Shown: in pieces, positions 12,051-25,436 of the stretch
Layout of the letters: each line of letters begins with the position of its first letter
Position numbering within the stretch: the first letter of the stretch is position 1
Source of the DNA: Rhizophagus irregularis
Taxonomy: Eukaryota; Glomeromycota; Glomeromycetes; Glomerales; Glomeraceae
DNA: 64,000 bases
NCBI RefSeq assembly: GCF_026210795.1
Contig: NC_089442.1
Location: 3,100,001 to 3,164,000, forward strand
Direction of reading: 5' to 3'
The notes under the pieces: generated by a model
What the model saw: only the letters and a program-made list of their open reading frames with translations
Databases searched by the model: none
What the model was told of the DNA's origin: nothing
Translations under genes and position numbers: made by a program

Positions 12051-13716
12051 AAACCAGTAGAAGCTTTTTTATAACATTTTCTTTTGTTTGACTGGTAGCT
12101 AAGAACATTTTCGCTGACAATGGCACATGTGGATTTGAATCAGGATTCCCGGAAGTTGGAAATTTTTCATCTACGATACAACATGTGGGAATGATGAGTA
12201 AGGTTTCGACTTTCGAAAGAAATATTTGAAGATGCAGCAGTTTAACCACCAACCTCATTTCCACGGTGTTTGATCATCATGATGACACTTTGAGTTAGTG
12301 TATCGGGAGAAATTGGTCAAAACGTTCCGTCTATCCCGAAACTTGCGAAATTTGTCTAAACTTCGGAAACATCCGAAACTTGTAGGTTTTAAATTTACAC
12401 AACTAGTCATAATGATAATGTCTTAAATAATCAAACCAATCAAACCAATCAAACGTTATCTATTACTAATTCGACCACTCTTTAACCATTGAGGGATTAG
12501 GAAGTTATAGAAATAATGGAACAAACTTTTCGAGTTCTTGCGCAATAGATAAAGCTTACGTGATTAATCAAACCCAATCAAAACATTTAAAAGCACGTGA
12601 TTTAATTTTACCAATTTGAAAAACTTTTGGCCGAATATTAAGGTTTTCGGCTTCGCCGAAAACTTACAATACCTGATAATATATCAGATGACCTATGACC
12701 ATCACAGAATTTTGTTACTCAACATTATTATTTTAAAACATAGTTGTAAAAAGCATGATTAGGTTTCCTTTTGATTTACAAAAAAAAAATAAAGGTTTAA
12801 CCAATTATAAACCGGAATAGTATTTTTTTGCTTTATCTTTCAAATCTTTTTAAAAATGCTCCTCATTGTTATTTATTAAGTTGAGGAGAACCTTTTTTCT
12901 TTAAGGAAAAAATTGAAAGCGTTAGTTCTTTATTCTCCCATTCGTTAAATACCATTTATAGAACTATTAAAAATCTTTTTTGAAACACAAGTTTTTTTTT
13001 TCGTGTACAATATCTTGTTTAATGATACATGAATTAATATAACAGGTTACCGTAAACTATTGTAATTTAAGGAATGAAATTTAACTCGGACTTGTAACTC
13101 GGAGTAAACAGAGTAAACAGGTAAATGTTATTTATTACGCAATACAAAAAAGGTATTATTATTTAAATTGCATTAAAAAGGGTTTATTACTTTACTTTTA
13201 TAAAATACATAAAATACATAAAAATACATAAAAAATAAAGAAATACATTAAAAATAATTAAAATAATTAAAATAATTTACAGTATAAAAAAAAAACCAAA
13301 AAAATTTTAATGATTTTAATGATTTTTAACAAAAAAAAAAAAAAAAAAAAAATATTTTAAAAAAATATTAATAAAAAAAATTTTTCTGTGATAACTGCGA
13401 TATAAACTGCGATAACTATAGATTTTGCATAATTAAATATTTTTTAAACAATTATCAAAAAATTATGTATAATAGATTTTAATTAGTTCTTTTTTTTTCC
13501 TTCCTTTGATGTTAATAACCTTTTTTATATACTATTTTTATACTATTTATTGATATCAATCAATATCATGCAATGATGTTAAAAATAAAGATCAATTCAT
13601 TTTAAAAAGAAGCTCTGAACGTAAAAAAATCCAAAAAATAAATTCAATTTTTCTTTTCATCATCTTTACTCAATCTCTATTACATTTACTGTACGTTAAA
13701 AATAATAATTAAAAAA
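12051..13716. other. intergenic with hairpin and A/T runs
   Basis: No gene was found. It contains short direct repeats near 12430 ('TCAAACCAA' three times), a GC-containing hairpin at 12641-12665, and long A/T homopolymers at 13200-13380. The last few hundred bases are presumably the promoter of the Myb-like gene. Confidence 0.55.
12641..12665. repeat. short perfect-stem hairpin
   Basis: GTTTTCGGC and GCCGAAAAC flank a 3-base TTC loop, giving a 9-bp stem that can be extended by a G-T and an A-T pair. It stands out as a GC-containing palindrome in very AT-rich DNA. It could be the core of a small dispersed element; no function is implied. Confidence 0.6.
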
Positions 13717-14283
13717 ATGGGAGAATCAGAAGAGAATTCTATCGTAGAACATGAAGAGAAAAATGTAGAGAATATGGAAGTAGATCAAGGCGAGAAAGAA
13801 GAGAAGGAACAGGAAGAACAGCAAGAGTCTGAAGTACGTATATAAACAACCTATATTGTTAAAGACGTATTGTTAAAGACGAATATAAATTAATTAACTT
13901 TTTTTTACTTTACTTTTTTTTAATAGGAACCAGTATCTCCTCCTCCTGATTCTAAGAAAAGAAAACGTTCCGTGAGATCAACATCACCACCAAATTATTA
14001 TGAGACCAGATCTAAACAACAACGTAAAGGTCGTAAGAGTCCCAAATCACCTCGTTCATCAACCACTCCTTCAGCTAGATCACCTCGTTCTAGAGCCACT
14101 TCTCCTAAAAAAGGTACTTCTGGTGCCACTTGGACTCCTGAAGAAGATAAAATTCTGATCGATAATATATTAGAATTATTACCTCCTATTCCTTGGTCTA
14201 CCATTGTTGCCAAATTACCTGAAAGAAATACAAAAAGCTTACAAAATCGTTGGCAAAGTTTAAAGAAAAGATTACACGCTTAA
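13717..14283 (+). CDS. Myb/SANT-like single-repeat DNA-binding protein
   Basis: Two-exon model: exon 1 13717-13833 (ATG in context AAAAAAATGG), intron 13834-13926 (GTACGT...AATAG, 93 bp), exon 2 13927-14283, giving 157 aa. Residues 1-39 are very acidic (Glu-rich). The middle is a basic, Ser/Pro-rich linker with a possible nuclear signal (SKKRKR). The C-terminal 55 residues form one Myb/SANT-type helix-turn-helix, with 'TWTPEEDKILIDNI' followed by 'WSTIVAKLPERN' and 'LQNRWQSLKKRL', showing the regularly spaced Trp residues of the Myb fold. It is probably a nuclear chromatin or transcription factor; its target is unknown. The splice closes the reading frame. Confidence 0.75.
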
Positions 14284-16087
14284 AGAGCGGATGTAAGAGC
14301 AGGTGTAAGGGTTCGATAGATCCGATATAATAATAGGAATAGAACATTATATATAAACAGTAAAAACATTGATATAATAATTTTTATTACATTTTTGTCT
14401 TTTCAATCTTTTTTTTTTAAAAAAAAACGAGAATTCAATTAGAAATACGTGGTGATCTAGCGTTCTTTTTTTTATATATAGATATATAATTAGATTTTAA
14501 TATAATGATTACGCTTACGTAATTAAATTTGACTAACCAGAAGAGATTTTATTTTACGCAGTAATTTTCGATAAAAATTATTAGTTGAGGAGTTTTTCTA
14601 TTTTCTTTTATATAAATAAGTAATCATATAATATAATAAAGTACAATAATATAATAAAATATAATCGATATAATAAAGTATAATACTAATATAATAAAAT
14701 ATAATCGATATAATATAATCGATATAATATAATCGATATAATATAATCGATATAATAAAATCGATATAATAAAATCGATATATAATCGATATATATAATC
14801 GATATATATAATCGATATAATAAAAATATAATCGATATAATAAAATCAATATAATCAATATAATAACAATATATATAATATATATATTATATATATTATA
14901 TATATAAAAGGTATTAAATAATGAATATAACAAATATAGTGAATTTTAATAAAATTTCCAGAATTTACCCAAATCCTTTCGTTTTAGAAACATGTATATT
15001 TATAATAAATACAAATTTGGTAATACTTTAAAAGAATCTTCATTCAATTAAATTATTTCTCAAAGAAACCTTTTATTGATCTGAAAAAATATAAAAATTT
15101 TTTTTAAAGTTTAAACCAATTTGAGTAAAAGAAATCTTTGTCTCTCCCTCTTCGTACAAAAAAAATCACTATAATTGTTTCAATTATTTTAATTATTCTA
15201 TTTATATATAATCTAAAAAAGTTTATTTATATAATACACATAATCAGTAATTATAATTAGATTAAATTCGTAAGATTAAATACTAAAATGATAATTGATT
15301 ACAATAAAAGTAACCAATTTTGTACTTGTGGCTAAAATTATAGATTTTCTTTGAAAAAAAATAAAATTGTGGGGTAAAAAGAAATATATATAAATATATA
15401 TAAAATCGACATTAACACCAACGGTTTAGTTTTTTACTCAGATCTACCCTCAAATTTCCCTAAATTAAGATTATGACCAATCATCATGTGACCAATTTCG
15501 GCATCTTATATCCTTAACAGGCTAATCTAAAAATTTTTGTTTGCAACCCTAAATGAACTTTACATATTTTCCCATTTCAGCCGTTATTGAAAAAAAGTCA
15601 ACTATAAACAGTTTGATCCACAAACTATTTTAGTACTAATGAAAATCTACACCTGCACTAATAAATAATTATGCCTAAGTGAAACCATCTTTTTTTTTAA
15701 AAAATTATGCATTTGCATTTTGCAATCTGCAAAAGCAATAAGATCATTCCTTTTCTTTATATGCATATAAAACAAATAATAACGCAACAAAGCCTGCTAA
15801 ACAAATCCACAGCTAACTATATTTTTCTTTTTTATTTACAGTTTAATTGGTATCATACATCCATATTTATCAAATGTTTCAGGCAAAAAAAAAAAAATTC
15901 TAATGTCTGAAGGTAAAAATAATATATAACAATATCACCCTTAAAATAAAGAAATTGATTAGTAATGATACAAAATTTTTTTCTTTAAAAATAAGAAAAA
16001 AAAATAAAAATACCTCAAACATAAAATATACGTATATGTTTCATTATATATATATTTATATATAATTTTTATCTTCTTTTTGAAAAT
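14284..16087. other. convergent intergenic spacer
   Basis: Spacer between two convergent genes, holding their 3' ends. Besides the microsatellite at 14630-14915 it is AT-rich with no convincing gene; a 67-codon frame at 15707-15910 is probably chance. Confidence 0.55.
14630..14915. repeat. (ATAATCGAT)-type microsatellite block
   Basis: Roughly 280 bp of imperfect repeats of 'ATAATCGATAT' and 'ATAATAAAAT', grading into pure TA repeats at 14870-14905. The self-complementary ATCGAT core recurs about 15 times. The open frames across it are low-complexity artefacts. Confidence 0.85.
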
Positions 16088-17172
16088 TCAATTAGTCACA
16101 TTAGTCACAATAGGCATAGGCATAGGCAAGAAAAAATCCTCGGCAGGTATTCCAATATTACGTAAACATTCTGATTCACCAAATTTTTTTGTTCCCAATG
16201 TTGTGTCATAATCATATCTTAACCATTCAGGTATTTCCCCATCATTATATATTTCAGATTTTTTCATTATATCCAATAAGGATTCATAATCATATGGTGG
16301 TGGTTTATTTTGATTCGTTTGACCTTGATTCGTTTGACCTTGATTCATCATGATTCCCCTTGAAAACATTTTTGAACTATTTAAATTCAGTGATTTTCTT
16401 TCCGTCATGAGACGAGCTAGTTCACGTTTTATCTCAGATCGAATATCATCCTTTTGATATGTAGATGATGATGTTTTCTCTGAAGATTCAGAAGGTTTGG
16501 ACTGATCATGATTATTTTGTTCAAAATTTGTGGATACTTCAACTTTGGTCACATCATTTTGAGTTGCTATTGGTGATGTTGCTACTGAAGATGAAACTGT
16601 GGGAGGTTGATCAATTTTTTGCTGATGTTCTACAGGATCTATTGATGATTGTGGATATTCATTAGACATTTCAACATTGGAAGGTATATTCTGTTCTATA
16701 GATGAATCTTCAGTAGGAATTTCTTCTACATTCATCGCATGTAATAGACCATCTGATTCATATTCGTACTTTATATGTTCATGTGAAGGACCAGTCCCTG
16801 AAACATGTGGAGAAGTTGGAACTTCCTGCTGTTGTTGTTGTGGTTGTTGTTGAATAATAGGAACAGAATCTATTTGCATTTCGTTCGTTTCTTGCTTTAT
16901 AAAACTTTCTTGTTGTTGTTGTTGTTGTTGCTGTTGTCGTTGCTGTTGTTGTTCTAAGCGTAATAATAAATCGTTTTTTTTACCAGTTTTAGGGAGTCCC
17001 AAAGCTTATAAATATTTTAATTTTTTTTAAAAAAAAAATTGAAAAAGGTTTATAGTTTTATTAAATAAGGAGAAGAATATAAAAAAAAAATATGAAATAA
17101 AACCGTACAAAACAATTATTTACCTGCACATATATCACGCAGTTCTGGTACTTTCTTATCTAAGTATGCCAT
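16088..17172 (-). CDS. SAP-domain, glutamine-rich nuclear protein
   Basis: Two-exon model on the minus strand: exon 1 17124-17172, intron 17005-17123 (119 bp, GTAAAT...TATAAG), exon 2 16088-17004, giving 321 aa. Joining the exons restores a SAP motif in residues 1-35: 'LDKKVPELRDICAALGLP' followed by 'TGKKNDLLLRLE'. This is the helix-extended-helix DNA/RNA-binding fold found in SAF-A/B, Acinus, PIAS and the Tho1/SARNP mRNA-export factors. A polyglutamine tract follows (mostly CAA/CAG, about 16900-16955), then a long Ser/Thr/Gln-rich disordered middle, and a compact end with 'IPEWLRYDYDTTLG' and 'IPAEDFFLPMP' that may be a second conserved block. The role is probably chromatin- or mRNP-associated. 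It converges with the Myb-like gene. Confidence 0.8.
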
Positions 17173-20100
17173 AATAATGGTTCTATTATTATTATTTATT
17201 ATTTTATTTATTATTGTAAAAAAAAAAAAAAAAATTTTATTTATTTATTTTTTTATTTTTTTTTATTTTATTTAAAAAAAAAAAAAAAAAATAAGGAGAA
17301 TCCCAAAACCACAGAAAAAAAATAATTTTTTTTTAAAAAAAAAAATGAATACCGGAAAATCTTTAAAACTAGAAAATGTCAAAAAAAAAATTTTAAATAA
17401 AATTTTAAAATAATTATAATCGCGAAAAAAAAAAATAATTTTTTTTAATTTTTCACGAGAAAGCAAACCCTTTTTATGCACATCGTATGACAAAAGGGCT
17501 TATATTTTGGTATTACAGACAATAGAATTTATAAACACATTCTCATGATTCTCTATTAAAATTACTTTCTATGGAAATATTGGTTAACCAATCAACATCT
17601 CATGATCAATTCATTACCGCAGCCTAGGATGACGTTGGTTGGCGTACATTATATTAAAATTTCAATCTAACAATTTTAAACTAGTTTACTAGTTAAAAAT
17701 TACGACATAATTTCAGATGATGGTTTAATTATAATGGAATAATGACAATAAAAACTATAAAAAGGTTTTAAAACGAAACGAAAAAAAAACCGGAAAAAAT
17801 TTTTTTTTTACATCTTCCAATTTTTTTTTTAATACGCCCAAAAAAAAAATTATTTAAACGTATCTATAAAAAATCTTCTCCCCTAAATAGTTTTATGTAT
17901 ATAAAACAAAGAAGCATGCTATCATCTAAGGTCTGGTGGTGCACAATGAATATCTATATCTATTTTATAATTTATTTCCTGTTGTGCTATAAATTGAGAT
18001 AATGAAAATCTAAATCAAAGCTAATATATCCAAATTTTGACCAAAATGAAAAAAATGAAAAATTCGTGAAATCATGTGATGAACCATGTGATGGATGAAC
18101 CATGTGACAAACTTGTGATTTCAAAATAAGCCAGTCATATACTTTTGCGTTTGAATGTCGTCAATGTAGCAAATATCACGTGATATATATTGGTAATCGG
18201 TTTTTTTTTTCAATTATTTTTTAGCTTTTAAAAAAGGAAATTTTTTTGATTCATGGAATAAAAATTTCATTAGTTCTATAACTTTGTTAACTTGATTTGT
18301 TTTTTTTTTCATATATCGGTTCATATATCGGACTAAATTTTTTTTATGGCAAACAAGGGAGGGATGTGTTTATTTGTTTATATTACTTGTAAATTGAATC
18401 CAGAATCAGTGTTGAAGATCTCATTAGGCAATCTCATTAGGCAATCTCTATTAGGTCTATTAGGCACAGCTTTTTTTTAATAAGATCGAAGATGAGGCCA
18501 CATATCATTTGAAAAGTAAAAAAAGTAAAAGCTAAGAAAGAAAAACATGAAATTAAACTTGTTGAAAAATCTTTTTTTCTTTTTTCTCTTTCTAAATTCC
18601 GAAGTTCCGAAAATCAAGTATGTTTACACGATTTATTAAAAATGATCTACCGAATATGGTAGAGAGAGAATGAAATGCATCATCTATAAATGTTATTTAT
18701 GAAGATATTTGAGGAAACTACAAAAAGATTTTACGCCATTATAAATCCTAATTAGGATCTTTATGATCTTTAAAGATCTTTAAGATCTTTAATATCTTTA
18801 GGATTTTTGGATTTTTGGATTTTTGAATTTTTAGGATTTTTAGGATTTTTAGGATCTTGAGGATTTTGAGGATTTGAATTTGAGGATTTTTTTGAAGAAA
18901 TTTTAAAGAATTTTTTTTTTTCAAAAAAAAAACTATTTTAAGAAATAATAATAAAAAAATTTTTTCTTTTAATGTTGTCAGTTTACCGTAATCTTTAATA
19001 AAAAAATTTTTAATGTATTTATTTTTATTTTATTTTATTCAATAATTTTCAATTTTTTCAATTATAAAATTTTTTAATTTTTTAAAACAATTTTTTTTTT
19101 TACTTACTTACTTTAAACTAACTATTTAATCAATCATTTAACAATTAATAAGAATTTTTGAATTGTTTGCTTATTTGACGAAACTTCTTTTATCGACCTT
19201 TTGTGTAAGTTTGCCGATCAAAATAATTAATTAGTAAGACAAATCATTGTAAATGTATGGTCAAGATTTTCTTTTTGATCATTAAAAAAATTAAAAATTA
19301 TAATTTAAATTAAATTATTTTAAAAAAAAAAATTATTATTATTCGACGATAAAATAAAAAAATTTTTTTTAATTTTTTTTTTACCCATCTAAAAAAGTTA
19401 CATATTTTATTATCTAAATTTGTCCTCATTTGATTCAAAATTGATTAAAATTAAAAACAACAATAATAATATAAATATATATATATAATATATATATAAT
19501 AAAATAAATAATATAATATAATATAATAAATAATATAATATAATATAATAAATATATATAATATAATATAATAAATATATATAATAATATAAATAAATAC
19601 AAGTATATATTAGGATTATAAATATATATATATATAAATTAAAAAAAAAAGTATAATACGTCTTTTTTAAAATATTATAGGGGAAAAACCTAAAACTAAT
19701 CAGGGCTATCATCATCCGCCGATACTTGTATATTATGGTTAGTAAAACTTTAAATAATAAAAAGAAAACTTTTACAATTCCATCGAAAAAAAAAAACTAT
19801 TTCTTTTTTATACCGATAACGATAACTCCTTTTACCGTAAAATAACACGCCTTTTTTAAGTGGATTGTTGTGTAATATTTAATAATGTATCTATCTTGGG
19901 TAAGACAAAGGATTCCTAAAAAAGGGATTGGCTTAAAAAAGAACAAAAAAAAAATAATAATAATTAAAAAGAAAAAGTATTTTTTATATATATTTTAAAA
20001 AAAAAACTAAACCTTTATAAAAAGTGATTGAACAATTAGCCGTTGAAAAGCCGCGCATATAAGGCTTTTTTATGAATTATTTCTTTATTTGAAAATTTTA

Positions 20101-22114
20101 TTACACACACACAAAAAAAAATTTATTGAAAGAAATTGTGCATAATATATTATGATATACGATTACATAATTTAATCTATACTTGTTTGGATTTCTTTAC
20201 ATTTCTTTTTGGTCGTTAAAAAAGAAAAAAATTTTTTTTTTTTCCCTCTTTTTTTTTGAAAAGATGGTAAAAATGTTGATCATGTAAAAATTTGAGATAA
20301 ATCTATTGTTACACGAAAATTTCATGATAATCACAAGATATTCCGTACTACCAAAAACATCATACTACGCATAATCATTGGACCATTACAAAATGGAAAC
20401 ACGAAAAAATTATTTTTGAAAAAAAAAAATAATAATACTTGCCATTTATCCATTTGTTCTTCATTAAATCCCGTTAAATCCGTTAATCTCCCCCTCTTAC
20501 CTTAACTACTCCTCATTTCCTGAAATATTCTTTTAAGGATTTCTTACCAATTAATATTATAAATAAATTCAATTTAATACATTTATGTACTTATTTTCTT
20601 TGAAAAATTTAAACTTCGGAAAAATGTAATGTAGAATATGTGGGAATTTTTTATTTTTGCCTTATCATTTTTTTTTAAAACGGCAAGTTTTAAAAGAAGG
20701 AGTAAAAAAAAAAAAAATTTGTTTAATGGTCATATGATATCCCTGCAATTATATTGTACCACTTTCAATTGTTCACGTTACCCATTGATAACATTTGGTG
20801 CATAATTGTTTATTAATCGAAGAGGTCATCAGATTACAACAAAGAATTAAAAAAAAAAAATGAGAACAATTTTACCTTTTTTTTCATATTTTTTTTTTCT
20901 CATATTCCTTAAATAATATCTATCATCATAAATTTTATTTCAGAGTTCTTTTTATTTTTTTTCCTTTTCATACGTAATCCAATCGTGTAACTACCGCTCC
21001 AAAACATTGGAATATTAAGTCTTACGGATCTACACTTAACTGTCAAACTGTAATTATAGATTTTTTGTGATACCAAACACATAACCTTAATATTGTACGC
21101 AATCTTAAATCGCGCCAATACCATATTTGATGATATTATTCCGATACACTTTTTTTTTTTTTTTACCTTTGTTATTTTATTTTTAGTTTTGTTCTAGGAT
21201 GATTATGCTTAGATTGTTATAGGTAACACAACACAAAATAATACTAATTTTAATTAATCTGATTATATTACCTAGTTTACCTAGTTTACCTAGTTTATCA
21301 AGTAAATTTTTTATAGAACGCGTACGTTATGTAGTTAAAATCGTGGTTTTTTTTTTTATTTAATTATTTTTAAAAATAAAAATAGAAAAGGAAAACTTGA
21401 AAATTTTTTTGAAGAAAATATATATATAATATATATATATATTTCTTTCTCACTCTCTCACTAATCATCGTTTCAAAAAATTAAAAAATGTTTGTTTGAT
21501 TTTGCGTCCAATCCCATCTCCATCAATAAACTAACTAACTCCTCTTGTTTTTTCAAATTATCATCACCCACACCTCAAAATTAATCACTTTCTAATCACT
21601 AAATTAAGTCTTTTTTTTTGTTTATATAATCATCATCATCATCATTCCTTCAACTACTAAATAAAGTAAAAAAAGAAAAAAGAAATAAACACTGAAAGGA
21701 AAAAAAAATTCAACTAATGTAAAAGGAAAATTGTTCGGTTTTTTAAAGATTTTTTGGTTTTTTGGTTTTTTTTTCTGTACAGACTTCGAATAAAAAAGAA
21801 AAAAGATAAATCAATAGTAAGTATGCTATCAAAAATAAATAGCATGAAAATAATAGTAAATACTTTTTTTTAAACAATGTTCAATATATTTTTTTTTCTA
21901 CACGTCATTTTTATGGTAAATACCTAAAAAAAGACTGTGTAAAACCATTCCCATCAAAACACACATTATTTATTAACCAATGATGGAAGAAATATCTACC
22001 TGTAGTAGATTACTAGAAATAAAAAAAAAAAGTTGACCCACTGATATAACCATAAATTTTTTTTTTTCTTTTTTTTTTTTTTTGTTAAATTATTATGATA
22101 AAATCACGTGTTCA
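17173..22114. other. large gene-free AT-rich spacer
   Basis: Nearly 5 kb without a supported gene. It contains long A/T runs, degenerate 9-10-bp repeats of the 'AGGATTTTT' type at about 18760-18890, TA/ATA microsatellites at 19450-19640 and 21415-21440, and short (TCA)n near 21630. Open frames here are low-complexity. The small frame at 20909-21124 (-) has no domain and is not called. Confidence 0.6.
18760..18890. repeat. degenerate AGGATTTTT minisatellite
   Basis: Short units grade from 'AAGATCTTT' through 'GGATTTTTG' to 'TAGGATTTTT' and 'TGAGGATTT', about 12 copies head to tail. Intergenic. Confidence 0.75.
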
Positions 22115-23826
22115 CTAAAATTGTGAAAAATCAACCTCCCTGATATCTTCCATTTTCACGACAACATCCGCGTGAATGGTACCGAAAATTACTTTTCTAA
22201 CAGGATCTTCTGGCATATACTCCAATTCACCATCCTCACTTTGTAAAACAAACTGTTTACCTGGTGGTGGTGTTTTCTTAATAGCAAAAGACAAAAGTGA
22301 TGAAAATGTTGTCTTATCAGTAACAGCAATATTTTGCTTATATACTCTATTAGATGATCGAATAGTAACCGACTTTAGTTGCATGAACGTTGGTGAAGGT
22401 GTCGAGCTTTCTATTAAATTATTATATTATTAAATTATTAAATTATTAAATTATTAAATTATTAAATTTCAACATCAAAAGTATTCATAAGGCGATACTA
22501 TATTAGTATTGTTTCTAAAATTTAAAAAAAATAACGGTAAAAAAATCTACACATCTACACACCTGCTGAACTAAAATCAAGTGCAGGGACTTGTTGCAAA
22601 CGAGGTGGACTCTTACGAGGAGTAAGAGGTACATGATTTGAAGACGCCATCGGATCATCATTAGGTGTTGGTGAAAATTGCATAGGTTGAATCGTCATGG
22701 CTATAATAAAAAGATAATTAATAAAATTATAATTTTAAAAATATCATAAAAAAATGATTAATTACCAGGAGTAGCATTACGTTGTTTAGTGTATACAATC
22801 AATTGAAATTCATTCCCATCCTTTTGATTAGGATCCCTCTGATTTGGATCCCTCTGAATTTGATCTTTTTGATCCTTTTGATTTTTTTGATTCGACAATT
22901 CATCCAAAAGTAATTTAACATTATCATCAGACAGTGCAAAATGTGGAGCATCTTTCCATGCTCCAGTTCGATAATAGATATTAGATCTATCAACTTTACC
23001 CCATTTCTTTGGAAATTTAGCGTTCGCGATCATCCCATATATTTGTTGAAGGGGGTCAGTATTTGGATCAATACTTGCAAGAGAAATGCGCACATTACGT
23101 TCAAGTTTAACAGAGGAAGGATGTGATTTCTCAAAGCAGACAACTTGGATTAATGATGGGTCTTTGATCAAAAAAAAAAGAAAGATTTAATATAAAAAAT
23201 TTTTTAGTATAAACTTTTTTTGGGTTACCTTTTTTTACTAGAAAAGAAAAGAAATTGAATGAAGAAAAAGAACCGAAAAAAAGAATCGAAAAAGAAAATG
23301 TATAGATAAAAATGTGTAGATAAAAAAATATATAGATTGTATAGATTGTATGGATTGTATGGATTGTATGGATTGTATAGATAAAAAAAAATGTATAGAT
23401 GAAGATACCATTTGCGCCATCTTGACTAAAAAGTTCATCATCATCATCACCAGTCGATGTAGTTGTCTTTCGTTGGTTACCAGATCTTTCTTCACTTTGA
23501 ACCAATTCTTCCAATACATCACGCATCATAGGTTCAAATTCTTGAGAATCCCAACCATGACCAAGTGCCATATTATAACTTTCAATATGTTGAAAATATT
23601 GGTCCAGAGAGTTGGCTTTAATAGTACCTTGCTTTTTCTTCGCATCAATATATTCCTGTAAATATTGTTTTGTTACAGGAAAAAATGTTTCAACGGAAGG
23701 GTGTACACTTTTAAGAACATTAACATAATTTTTTACACCACAACGTGAAGCTCGAGTAGTAAGACTAACAGAACGTTGACGACGACGTGGTTTGGAAATG
23801 TGAAGGTGTTTACGAGTAGCAGGCAT
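22115..23826 (-). CDS. four-exon orphan protein, unknown function
   Basis: Minus-strand model: exon 1 23409-23826, exon 2 22766-23161, exon 3 22563-22700, exon 4 22115-22410; introns of 247, 65, 152 and no others. All three junctions are GT-AG, phase 1, and close the frame, giving 415 aa. The first about 110 residues start with a very basic segment (RKHLHISKPRRRQR) and continue with helices including 'FFPVTKQYLQEYIDAKKKQG', faintly like the core-binding domain of tyrosine recombinases/Cryptons; this is only a resemblance. The middle (from 'DPSLIQVVCFEK') is a possible small beta-rich domain ending in an Asn/Gln/Lys/Asp-rich repeat. Exon 3 encodes a Pro/Ser-rich linker. Exon 4 ends in another possible ubiquitin-like domain ('LKSVTIRSSNRVYKQNI'...). 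It is probably nuclear. No named family is recognised. Confidence 0.72.
22412..22470. repeat. (AAATTATT)n in intron 3 of the orphan gene
   Basis: About six tandem 8-bp units immediately upstream (in the gene's sense) of the 3' splice site of the last intron. The acceptor AG at 22411-22412 directly abuts the array, so length variation here would change the branch-point region. Confidence 0.75.
23333..23382. repeat. GATTGTATGG minisatellite in intron 1
   Basis: About five tandem copies of a 10-bp unit 'GATTGTATGG/A' lie inside the first intron of the orphan gene. They explain the spurious open frames seen across it on both strands. Confidence 0.85.
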
Positions 23827-25436
23827 ATTTTTCTTTTTGTAATAATAATTTTTTTTTAAAAAAAAAATTAAATCTCGCAGGAAAAAAAAAAAAAAGTTTT
23901 TTTTTATTATTAAAAAAATAACAAAATAACTTGATATATAAACTTTAATTTTTGAATAATAAAGTTTGTTTTTTTGAATAAAACCGAGTATATTTTGTTT
24001 AGGCGAAAGTTAAGTTAGGCATAAAGTTAAAGAAATAACACTTAGTTATATGAGTTTTTTTTTTTTCAGAGTTCAAGAACGACGCTGAATGACGGGAAAG
24101 GTTGGTCGAAAAGTCGTGAAAAAAAATAGTTATTATCAAAGAGGGGTGAATTCTCTCCCTTGGGAAAACGCCACCACCCCGCCACGGGTTAAGTACAATA
24201 GGTTACTTTGAGGACATTATCTCTTATTTTGAATCTTAGCAGAAAAATTTCAAATCAGATAAATTAAATTAGCGGAACGTCATTCAAATATGTGACGAAA
24301 TCAAACCTTAAAATCAGGAAAATCATTGAAGATCCATTACAATAGCTAGAAACTATACGAACGTGTTATATTGTGTAACGGTTTGTGTCCCCATAATAAT
24401 AATTTATTATATTATACTTAAAACTATTCTTAAAAATTATTCTATTTTTATTTTTTATTTATGTAATAGTAGTATAAATGTAATAGTAGTATAAAGTTTA
24501 AAAAAAATAAAAAAAAAAAATTTATATTATTTTATTTTATTTTATTTTATTTTTTAAGTAATCTATAATAGTTGATGTATATATATTTTTTTTTTTTTTT
24601 TTTTGAAATCGGGGGATTAAAAAAAAAATTATTTTTTTTTATAAACACCGCAGTATAAAAATAAAAAGGACCTTTTTTTTTTAAAGTTTTCATTTTCCTC
24701 CCATCGGAAAGTATAAACAACAAAATCCGACAAATACTCAAAATTTAAGGAGATCGAAATGTAACACTTGTTGATAAGCCAATGTAATCTTCCGCGTAAT
24801 AAAAAAAAAAAAGAATATTTGAATTGATTTTTAATTTAAAAAAATTAATAGAAAATCTTTTTTTCATAAAGTATTTGAAAAAAAAGAAATTTGTACAAAA
24901 AAAAAAATTTGTACCAAAAAGATTTTCAAAAAAAAAAAAAAAGCGCGAAAGTTTCATGCAATCGGGGAAAAATAAAAAAGATTTAATTAGTTACGCACTT
25001 AATATTTTGTTGAACTCTTGTTTGTACACATATATGCAATAAAGTAACCACTAAGAAAATTTGTATCTAATTATTATTAATAATTTTTTTTCTACTTTTG
25101 ATGTTTTTTTTTTTTGATATTTTTGATATTTCACATTTATTTTTTTTTGTGTCTTCTTTGATCAATGAATGATTGAACAATGTCAAATTAATAAACAACA
25201 ATATAGAAGGTAAAGAGGCATTGTACTTGATGATAACGGGCGGCGGGTTTATCTTTTTGGAAAAAATAACCCAATTTTTTTTTTCTTTTAAAATTATTTC
25301 GTTTAACTTTAATCATATTATTTTATTATTTTGAAACACCTGAATTACGCCTTTTCTTCTTACGCGGTTCAAAAAAGGGATAGCGCGTAAAGAAAACCCC
25401 ATGTCAATTTCGTGACATACGTGTAAGATTACCGTA

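Noticed and set aside
14598-14933. 111-codon Tyr/Ile-rich frame
   Set aside because: Translation of the ATCGAT/TA microsatellite; low complexity.
19410-19715. 101-codon frame, minus strand
   Set aside because: Driven by TA/ATA microsatellite; no domain.
23131-23826. Continuous 231-codon reading of the orphan gene's first exon
   Set aside because: Its second half translates intron 1 with the GATTGTATGG minisatellite; the spliced model restores a sensible frame.
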